DNA from: Bryum argenteum
Lineage: Eukaryota; Streptophyta; Bryopsida; Bryales; Bryaceae
Reading direction: 5' to 3'
NCBI GenBank assembly: GCA_037043015.1
Contig: CM073321.1
Span: 41,932,420-41,996,419, forward strand
DNA: 64,000 bases
Shown here: positions 55,208 to 64,000 of the stretch, one piece after another
Layout of the letters: each line of letters begins with the position of its first letter
How positions within the stretch are numbered: the stretch's first letter is position 1
Notes under the pieces: model-generated
Database searches by the model: none
The model's input: the letters and a program-made list of their open reading frames with translations, nothing else
What the model was told of the DNA's origin: nothing
Position numbers and translations under genes: made by a program

Positions 55208-58147
55208 AAGAGACAAGTTACATTACTTGTTTTGAATTGTGGTGAAGAGGGCCACATGGCAATGCATTGCTCCAAACAAAAGGGGCAACCCACTCCTTCA
55301 TAAGTCCCGAAGCTTCGAAGAGGATGGGCTTGCATTTGAGTAAGCAAACTCATTCAAGTGAGGTTTGCAAAAAGGCAAGCTCCACGAAACATGCCTTGTA
55401 GCTATGGAAGTGGAAGTGAAGTGTCAAAACTTCACCTTTGTGGAAAACTTCATTATAAGTGAGATGGATGGGATTGATCTCATCTTTTGTAAGACTTCCT
55501 TTGATACCTATGGGGTAGATAAAAAAAGCGGCCATTGAGAGTGGTTGCCAACCCCAAAGGCAAGGAGATTGAGTTAGAGTTCACCAAGGCTCCCAATATG
55601 TTAGGGAGTAGGATCAACTTGGTGAACTTGGAGGAGTTAGAGGAAAACCGGTTCTAGATGATGCTAAGGACCGATTTGGGACTTGAAAGGAATAAGACCA
55701 CTTCTAACTCCACACCTCCTTAGTGTATTTGGGAGGTGGTAAAGGCTTTGATGATGCCTTTTGGGTTGTGCAACGTCTCATCAATGTTCACAACCTTCAT
55801 GAATACGGTATTCCATCAAGAGATGGATGGGCTTGTCATTGTTACATTCATGACATATTGGTGATCTCCAAAACGGCGGAAGTGCATGCACAACACCTTG
55901 CAATCGTGCTTGAAAAACTTCGGGACAATAAGTTACATGCAAATGGGGAGAAGAGTGAGTTTGGCTTGCAAGAGATTGAGTTCTTGAGACTCATTATGAC
56001 GGGGCAAAGTGTCAAACCGGACCACAAGAAGGTAGAAGCAATCAAGAAGGGGAGCCAACTCACTTCACAAAGGGAATTGAGGTCATTGTTTGAGTTGGCC
56101 TATTATGATGGGAGGTTCATAAAGAACTTCTCCAAGATTGTTAAGCCCATGTCCGGTTTGCTTAAGAAAAACTTGGCCTTGGATGGGACCGATTCATGTG
56201 TGCAAGCATTTGAAAAACAAACTCAAGGAGAAGCTCTCCTCCCCGCCGGTATTAAAGTTCCCGGAGTTTGATAAGCCTTTTGAGGTGCACACCGATGGAA
56301 GTGACTTTGCCATCAGGGAATTGCTTATGCAAGAAGGAAGGCCAATTGCATTTGAGAGCAAGAAATTTGATGGCACTTAAATCAATTGGCCAACGCATGA
56401 AAAGGAGATGGTTGCCATGGTGCATTGTTTGAAGACATGGCAACATTACCTTGGTCTCTATGAGATCAAGGTATTCACCAATAATGTTTCATTGAAGTAC
56501 TTTGAAACATAAGCCTAAGTTGCACCCAAGCAATTGAGGTGGCATGTTACCTTAGTGCTTATAAATGTGGAGTTGATTCACAAGCCGGGCCGAGTGAATG
56601 GGCGCGGATGCACTAGGTTGGAAGGTGAACATAAGTCAAATACTACGCAAGTCTTGAGAGTGATGTATGCGGGAGAAGGTGATTTGGCAAAGCGGATAAG
56701 GAGGCATATATGAAAGACCCCGAGGCTCAAAAGTTCTTAGATGAACTTAGGTGTGGCAAGAAGCCCAAAGGTATCCGGCTTCACCAAGGTATGATCAAGT
56801 TCAAGCAAAATAGGGTGTATGTTCCAAAGGGCAAGTTGAGGTTGAGTGTGCTCAAAGAGGAGCATGACAACCCCTTGGCCGGGCATAGGGGAGAAATCCA
56901 CCATATGCTCGGTTTCAAAGAGGTTCTATTGGCCGGGATGAAGGAAGACATTGCCCATTATGTGAAAACTTGTATTACTTGTCAAGCCAACCGGGCGTCA
57001 TACCGAAAGCAAGTGGGTTTGTTAAGGCCTTTGCCTATCCCGAATGGTCCATGGGAGTGTGTCTCTATGGATTTCATTACAAGCCTTCCGGAGTCACGAG
57101 GAGTGACGCCATCTTTGTGGTGGTTGATAGGTTTAGTAAGTTGGCAAGGATGGAGCCAACAAAAGGGACGGCGACCGCCTTTGAAACGCGGTGCTCTTTT
57201 TCAACGTTTGGTGGCGGCACCATGGATTGCCAAAGGTGATTGTATCCGATAGAGACCCCAAGTTTACAAGTGCATTTTGGAGGCACTTGTTTAGGAGGAT
57301 GAAGACAAAGTTGACATTTAGTACGGCTTTTCACCCTCAAACCGATGGGCAAACGGAACGGGTGAATGGGGTCTTGAATCAATACCTTCGCAACTATGTG
57401 AGTGCAGACCAAAGTGATTGGAGTGAGTACTTGGGTTTGGCGGAGTTTAGCTACAATGCATCAAGGCATTCAGCTACGGGGCAATCGCCGTTCAAGGTGG
57501 CTTATGGAGTTGAGCCACTTATGCCTGCCGACCTAGCTTTGGAAGGATTGCAATCGGAGTTGGAACGAAGCCAAGTTGCTGAAGACTTGGTGGCCAAGAG
57601 AGAGCAATTACTTGAGAAGACCAAGTGGTACTTAGACAAGGCACAAAAGAGGTATGTGAAACAAGTTAACAAAGGGCGGCGCCATGAGGAGTATGAGGAG
57701 GGCCAAAAGGTGTGGTTGAATGTGAAGAACTTCACCTTACCGGATGGCTTGACTCCCAAATTCATGGCAAAGTATGCGGGTCCATTTGTCATTGCAAAAC
57801 GGTTGTTTGAGGATGTTTATAAGTTGGACTTACCACCGGAGATCAAGGTTCACCCCACCTTCCATGTGTCATTGCTCAAGCCATATCACGAAGATAAGGT
57901 GAGGCCGGAACGCAAGCAAGTGTTGCGGCCTCCACCCGAACTAGTTGGTGATCACCTAGAGTTCGAGGTAGAAGGCATTTTGAAATGCCGGAACACCAAG
58001 AAGAAGGGCAAAGAATACTTGGTGAAGTGGCGGGGGTACCATGAGAAGGAAGCAACATGGGTTGAGGCCAAGTACATGGCAAATGCAAAGGAGATGGTGG
58101 AAAGGTATGAAAGCCAACGGAGATCCAAGACACCGAGAAAGCATTGA
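55208..58147 (+). pseudogene. Pol of unit 2
   Basis: Same deletions as unit 1: no DTG, RT starting at about 55,750, YIHD, TNN. Integrase region: finger and Asp 1 at about 56,860-57,110 with frameshifts near 57,100 and 57,187, then a 318-codon open frame (57,191-58,147) carrying Asp 2, Glu and the chromodomain. Confidence 0.85.
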
Positions 58148-59008
58148 TGAGGACATCAACCTTTGAAGTGGGGTGAATCACCACACTTGTGTAGACTTGG
58201 CCTAAGTTTTGTCCAGTATTTGGTGCAAATTGCACATGTTGTAATACTTGGTTGACAATAAAGTTGCAAATTGAATGGCAAGTTTCCGTGATTGCATGTT
58301 GAATGTGAGATGTGTCCTAGTCTCATGTTGGATTGCTAGGTTGGTTGAAAGAGGTTGAAGGATACGCGAAGCCAATACTTGGAATGCTGCAAAACAGGGA
58401 CCTTGGCTTGGGAGTTGTGAGTGGGTGAATCCCCATGACTCTCAAGCTTAGGACTTGCTCGGGCGGGAGCAAGATAGTGGCACGGGCTCATAAAAGTGCC
58501 CTTTGCGGGTTGACCATTGTCAACGCATGGGTTGGCCATCCATGTCTCGGTAGGGTGAAGCAAAGGCTAGGTCGGGCGGGACTTAGCATTATCCCTAGGC
58601 GAGCAAAGTTCACCACTTGAGAGCCTAAGTGCTTAAAAGAGGGCTTGGTGTTGCGACCAAGAAAGTATTGGTTAGCCTTGAATTTATTCCTAAGTCATGT
58701 GAGTATAATAGGCTAGTTGAGCCTAACTTGGGGCCATTGGGGGCATTCCAAGTAAGTCTCAAAGTAGATAGGTCTAGATTTTATAGGTCCTTTGAAGGCA
58801 AACTCTAGGGTGCCAAGGACCTTAGACCTATCTAATGCCACCTTTGAGGACTTAGCCATTTTCTAAGTGGAAGGATGCTTAGAGCATTGCGGGGCTAGCT
58901 ACCCTGGAACGCAATGCAAGTGCCAAGGAGGAGGCTACCTCAAGAACTTGGTACTGCCGACAAGAGAGATTGTCGATGAGGGCATCGACGCTGTTTGGTG
59001 GGGGTGAG
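58148..59008 (+). other. 3' internal region of unit 2
   Basis: Copy of 51,959-52,820 with the same AATAAA, stem-loops (about 58,454-58,500) and purine tract. Confidence 0.7.
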
Positions 59009-60328
59009 TGTCACATCCCTTTCAAAAGGATGCCCGAACACCGTGGTGAGCCAAGAGGACCCCGGGAGTGACGTCCCGGGCTTGGCAAGAGACAAGGTGA
59101 AGTGACTAAGGGGAGTCCCGAGCAAACAGCACGCAATGGCGTCGTGCTCGGGACGAACTTGGTGGTGTGCCTTACATGGTTGGAAACCTTGTTCAAGCAC
59201 GCACCCATAGGTCCAAAGAACGCGCGATTTGGAGTTGTGAGTCATGAGATATGGCTCTCCAAAGTTGGAGCGCGTTCGGGACACTCCGGGACTCGGGAGT
59301 GTTACCTTTCGGGACTCGAAATGTCGTCCTTCTTGGATGGCGGCATGTTGCATGTCTTTGGAAAGCTCTGGACAAGAGCTTTCCAAAATGCTAAGGCTCG
59401 TGAGGAGCAAAGCAATGCTTTGGGAGATATGGCTCTCCAAAGCATCGGGACTTCGGGACTCGGGACTGCTGCCTCCCGGGACTCCCGAATGTTCAAGGGA
59501 GCATAGCTTCCACATAGAAGCTCCGATTGGGACAAGTGAGGAGTCTATCGACATCTACTCAAAGAGTAGATGTCGAAAATGGGCTCACACATCCCATTTG
59601 GATAACTGAGCTACAAGTTAGCCCGAGAAGAAGATACGGCCCGTTTTTGAGGCTAAGGCAAAAACGGGTGGTCTTCCAAAACAAAAGTGTGTCACGGAAG
59701 GCCCCTCAACACAAGAGGGGGGGGCCTACCGAAGACTCCAGAGAGTACTATGAGGAGGAGTGGTCTCCCTCCTCACTTCCACATGGTGCCGAGGAGAGCC
59801 GGGGTGGCTCTAAGGGGTGAGGCTTGGGATGGAGCCTCACTCCCGCACCTTGGGCACTATGGGATGCTTGTGGTGTGCATCCCGAAACATTGGGTTGGAA
59901 AAGTGTCCCGCTCCAAACTAGTCCCCGTGAAAAGTAGTGCCGGTTTCCGGTAATGTCCCGAATGGAGAGTGTAGACATGAATGGAAGGGGACTAGTGGGG
60001 AGTTGGACAATATGCAAGGGCGGTTAGCTCCGGGGGTGAGTAGTGCCACCCTTGGGAGCTTGGACATGTGTGGAAGGCCGCCCCGTGTCACCAAGTGGCA
60101 TGCCCATGTGTTTTGTGGGAGTCCCGGTTTACGGGTTCCGGGTAATGAGTTGGGGGAGTCAAGGTGGGTTGGACACCTTGACTAGAAAGAGTGCTAACAT
60201 TGTGTGTGCTTGGCATGTGCAGTGTTAGCTAAGTTGTGGCCGGTTGCTACCAACAAAGTAAGTCGTGATTCCGCTACCAAGTAACGCTTACTTGAAGAAA
60301 AAGAGTTGGGAGTAATTAGGCCGCGACA
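59009..60328 (+). repeat. LTR 3 of the array (shared by units 2 and 3)
   Basis: 1,320 bp; differs from LTR 2 by a few single-base indels and substitutions. Followed by an altered primer site. Confidence 0.95.
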
Positions 60329-60375
60329 CTTGGTATATCGAGCAGGCTACGTTACGGGATCCAATCAAGAGTAGG

Positions 60376-61480
60376 ATGGCACGAGGGGCCGGAAGCTCGC
60401 GACGTGGCCCGAACACACGTAGTCAAGCCCTTGAGGCCGGGGATGCCCCTAATGAGGAGTTTTCTCAAGATGTCTCGGAAGAGCGGGAGGAAATTCAAGA
60501 GGAGCAAGGGGACCCAAGGGAAGTTGCTAGTGGTGAGGAGGACACTCACCATGATGAGGAAGAAGTTCCTTCAAGTCCCGTTCCCGGGAAACGAGGCCAC
60601 AAGCGGAAGGCACGAGATGAAATGTTTAATGAGCTTGTCAAAACTCTTCAAGTCATGCAAAAAGAGATCAAGGAGCTCAAGGGAAGGGCATCAAGCCCTT
60701 CTTCCCGCAAAGTTGTGCAAGACTAACTTGCCCTCTTCCTTCACGGGATTGGGCAAGGCAAACAAAGTCAAGGACTTCATTGTGGAACTTGAGCTCTACT
60801 TTGAGGCCCAAAGAGCTCGTGAAGAGGACAAGATCACCATTGCCGTGACCTTCTTGAAAGAGCATGCTCTTTTGTGGTGGACTCGTTTCCGGGATGAAAA
60901 TGCGGGAGTAGTGAGCAACTTAACTTGGACCGGTTTCAAGAAGATCCTAAGTGAGCGCTTTACCCCGGAGTACCAAGACATTCGGGATGGCATGGCCCTT
61001 GTGCGATTGAAGCAAACGGGCACCCTTCATGCCTATGTGAGGGATTTCAATGCACATTTAAATGTGCTCCCGAAGTTAGATGAATTGGCCAAAAAGGTCA
61101 TTTTCTTCAATGGACTCCAAGGTTGGGCGGAGCGGGCATTATTTAGGATGCCAAAGGCGCGCTTAAACTTGTGCCGAGTTGCTCAAGTTGGCGAAAGAAT
61201 TGGTGATGATGAAGGTCACCGGAAGACTTCTAAAGAAGGGACTTCCACCGGGAGCAAGGCAAGTCGCGATCAAAGCGCCAACACAAGAAACATGGTTGGC
61301 CGAAGCATAAAGGCGGTGAGGGTGGGCCTTCCAAGGATGGGAAGGACAAGTTGGCCAAGGACAAGCTCAAAGTGGGGACAAGTCCAAAATAAAAAGAGAC
61401 AAGTTACATTACTTGTTTTGAATTGTGGTGAAGAGGGCCACATGGCAATGCATTGCTCCAACAAAAGGGGCAACCCACTC
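60376..61480 (+). pseudogene. Gag, unit 3
   Basis: Same start as unit 2. An extra A near 60,711 shifts the frame, with the capsid core continuing in the frame used from 60,404. Further small differences near 61,160 and 61,265 coincide with CAG/CTG positions in unit 2. Confidence 0.8.
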
Positions 61481-64000
61481 CTTCATAAGTCCCGAAGCTT
61501 CGAAGAGGATGGGCTTGCATTTGAGTAAGCAAACTCATTCAAGTGAGGTTTGCAAAAAGGCAAGCTCCACGAAACATGCCTTGTAGCTATGGAAGTGGAA
61601 GTGAAGTGTCAAAACTTCACCTTTGTGGAAAACTTCATTATAAGTGAGATGGATGGGATTGATCTCATCTTTTGTAAGACTTCCTTTGATACCTATGGGG
61701 TAGATAAAAGCGGCCATTGAGAGTGGTTGCCAACCCCAAAGGCAAGGAGATTGAGTTAGAGTTCACCAAGGCTCCCAATATGTTAGGGAGTAGGATCAAC
61801 TTGGTGAACTTGGAGGAGTTAGAGGAAAACCGGTTCTAGATGATGCTAAGGACCGATTTGGGACTTGAAAGGAATAAGACCACTTCTAACTCCACACCTC
61901 CTTAGTGTATTTGGGAGGTGGTAAAGGCTTTGATGATGCCTTTTGGGTTGTGCAACGTCTCATCAATGTTCACAACCTTCATGAATACGGTATTCCATCA
62001 AGAGATGGATGGGCTTGTCATTGTTACATTCATGACATATTGGTGATCTCCAAAACGGCGGAAGTGCATGCACAACACCTTGCAATCGTGCTTGAAAAAC
62101 TTCGGGACAATAAGTTACATGCAAATGGGGAGAAGAGTGAGTTTGGCTTGCAAGAGATTGAGTTCTTGAGACTCATTATGACGGGGCAAAGTGTCAAACC
62201 GGACCACAAGAAGGTAGAAGCAATCAAGAAGGGGAGCCAACTCACTTCACAAAGGGAATTGAGGTCATTGTTTGAGTTGGCCTATTATGATGGGAGGTTC
62301 ATAAAGAACTTCTCCAAGATTGTTAAGCCCATGTCCGGTTTGCTTAAGAAAAACTTGGCCTTGGATGGGACCGATTCATGTGTGCAAGCATTTGAAAAAC
62401 AAACTCAAGGAGAAGCTCTCCTCCCCCGCCGGTATTAAAGTTCCCGGAGTTTGATAAGCCTTTTGAGGTGCACACCGATGGAAGTGACTTTGCCATCAGG
62501 GAATTGCTTATGCAAGAAGGAAGGCCAATTGCATTTGAGAGCAAGAAATTTGATGGCACTTAAATCAATTGGCCAACGCATGAAAAGGAGATGGTTGCCA
62601 TGGTGCATTGTTTGAAGACATGGCAACATTACCTTGGTCTCTATGAGATCAAGGTATTCACCAATAATGTTTCATTGAAGTACTTTGAAACATAAGCCTA
62701 AGTTGCACCCAAGCAATTGAGGTGGCATGTTACCTTAGTGCTTATAAATGTGGAGTTGATTCACAAGCCGGGCCGAGTGAATGGGCGCCGGATGCACTAG
62801 GTTGGAAGGTGAACATAAGTCAAATACTACGCAAGTCTTGAGAGTGATGTATGCGGGAGAAGGTGATTTGGCAAAGCGGATAAGGGAGGCATATATGAAA
62901 GACCCCGAGGCTCAAAAGTTCTTAGATGAACTTAGGTGTGGCAAGAAGCCCAAAGGTATCCGGCTTCACCAAGGTATGATCAAGTTCAAGCAAAATAGGG
63001 TGTATGTTCCAAAGGGCAAGTTGAGGTTGAGTGTGCTCAAAGAGGAGCATGACAACCCCTTGGCCGGGCATAGGGGGGAGAAATCCACCATATGCTCGGT
63101 TTCAAAGAGGTTCTATTGGCCCGGGATGAAGGAAGACATTGCCCATTATGTGAAAACTTGTATTACTTGTCAAGCCAACCGGGCGTCATACCGAAAGCAA
63201 GTGGGTTTGTTAAGGCCTTTGCCTATCCCGAATGGTCCATGGGAGTGTGTCTCTATGGATTTCATTACAAGCCTTCCGGAGTCACGAGGGAGTGACGCCA
63301 TCTTTGTGGTGGTTGATAGGTTTAGTAAGTTGGCAAGGATGGAGCCAACAAAAGGGACGGCGACCGCCTTTGAAACCGCGGTGCTCTTTTTCAACGTTTG
63401 GTGGCGGCACCATGGATTGCCAAAGGTGATTGTATCCGATAGAGACCCCAAGTTTACAAGTGCATTTTGGAGGCACTTGTTTAGGAGGATGAAGACAAAG
63501 TTGACATTTAGTACGGCTTTTCACCCTCAAACCGATGGGCAAACGGAACGGGTGAATGGGGTCTTGAATCAATACCTTCGCAACTATGTGAGTGCAGACC
63601 AAAGTGATTGGAGTGAGTACTTGGGTTTGGCGGAGTTTAGCTACAATGCATCAAGGCATTCACTACGGGGCAATCGCCGTTCAAGGTGGCTTATGGAGTT
63701 GAGCCACTTATGCCCGCCGACCTAGCTTTGGAAGGATTGCAATCGGAGTTGGAACGAAGCCAAGTTCTTTGAAGACTTGGTGGCCAAGAGAGAGCAATTA
63801 CTTGAGAAGACCAAGTGGTACTTAGACAAGGCACAAAAGAGGTATGTGAAACAAGTTAACAAAGGGCGGCGCCATGAGGAGTATGAGGAGGGCCAAAGGT
63901 GTGGTTGAATGTGAAGAACTTCACCTTACCGGATGGCTTGACTCCCAAATTCATGGCAAAGTATGCGGGTCCATTTGTCATTGCAAAACGGTTGTTTGAG
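61481..64000 (+). pseudogene. Pol of unit 3, cut by the window end
   Basis: Carries the shared protease and RT deletions, YIHD and TNN. A 314-codon frame (62,781-63,725) includes the full HHCC finger (EEHDNPLAGH, CITCQ), SMDFITSLP, SDRDPKF and QTDGQTE. It breaks near 63,661 where CAG in unit 2 is CA here. The chromodomain is beyond the window. Confidence 0.85.

Larger units (their letters stand above)
46629..64000 (+). mobile_element. Tandem array of a second Ty3/gypsy chromovirus family sharing LTRs
   Basis: LTRs start at 46,629, 52,821 and 59,009 and internal regions lie between them, so neighbouring units share one LTR: LTR-internal-LTR-internal-LTR-internal, cut by the window end. Periods are 6,192 and 6,188 bp. 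Units are near-identical. All share the same defects: no protease DTG segment, RT N-terminal half deleted, YIHD instead of YIDD, RNase H TNN instead of TDN, and a 1-base insertion in the zinc knuckle. Gag core, integrase and chromodomain are kept. Either unequal exchange between LTRs or integration of concatemers could form this; the right end and target duplication cannot be seen. Confidence 0.95.

Overview
The window looks like nuclear DNA of a land plant. It is intron-bearing, its long intergenic stretches are AT-rich, it holds plant-type CCCTAAA interstitial telomere repeats, and it carries chromodomain Ty3/gypsy retrotransposons primed by initiator tRNA-Met. I lean towards a seedless plant (bryophyte, lycophyte or fern) because the transposase-like and ParB-like families resemble ones I associate with those genomes. 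That is memory, not a search. I see no ordinary host gene that is clearly intact: almost everything coding is mobile or mobile-associated and most of it is decayed.

Layout. 1-4.9 kb: AT-rich DNA with one probable piggyBac-type miniature element (2095-2521). 5.0-6.6 kb: GC-rich minisatellites and a 30-bp tandem array that leads into gene A (6682-10534, +). Gene A is a decayed multi-exon gene that reads as a ParB/sulfiredoxin-like fold followed by a DNA N4/N6-methylase-like fold. 10,530-33,569: a stretch bounded by a 23-bp inverted repeat (22/23 matches), a candidate 23-kb DNA element (about 15 kb without a nested insertion). Inside it are a minus-strand SWIM-type transposase-like gene (10,977-22,874), an unrecognised gene X (23,398-28,945) with a 3.2-kb intron made of palindrome-bearing 320-bp repeats, and gene B (29,086-32,677), a second ParB-like/methylase-like gene with eight exons. 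A chromovirus (12,378-20,428, near-identical LTRs, 5-bp target duplication CATGA) sits in an exon of the transposase-like gene.

33.6-46.2 kb: a decayed hAT transposase, then two divergent homologous genes with a shared Cys/His N-terminal motif (39,676 to 36,290 on minus; 44,973 to 46,191 on plus). Each follows a GC-rich block of palindromic CGACCGGTCG-type repeats. Between them lie two duplicated modules and a telomere-like tract. 46,629 to the window end: a head-to-tail array of a second chromovirus family in which neighbouring units share one LTR (LTR-internal-LTR-internal-LTR-internal, period about 6.19 kb). All three units share the same loss of protease, half of RT and an RNase H aspartate, yet keep integrase and chromodomain.

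How parts relate. The two ParB/methylase-like genes, the SWIM transposase-like gene and gene X may be parts of one large mobile system. Reading frames in these genes are broken far more by in-frame stop codons than by frameshifts, which fits C-to-T decay of methylated DNA. Predicted catalytic motifs of both methylase-like domains are altered, so enzymatic activity is doubtful.
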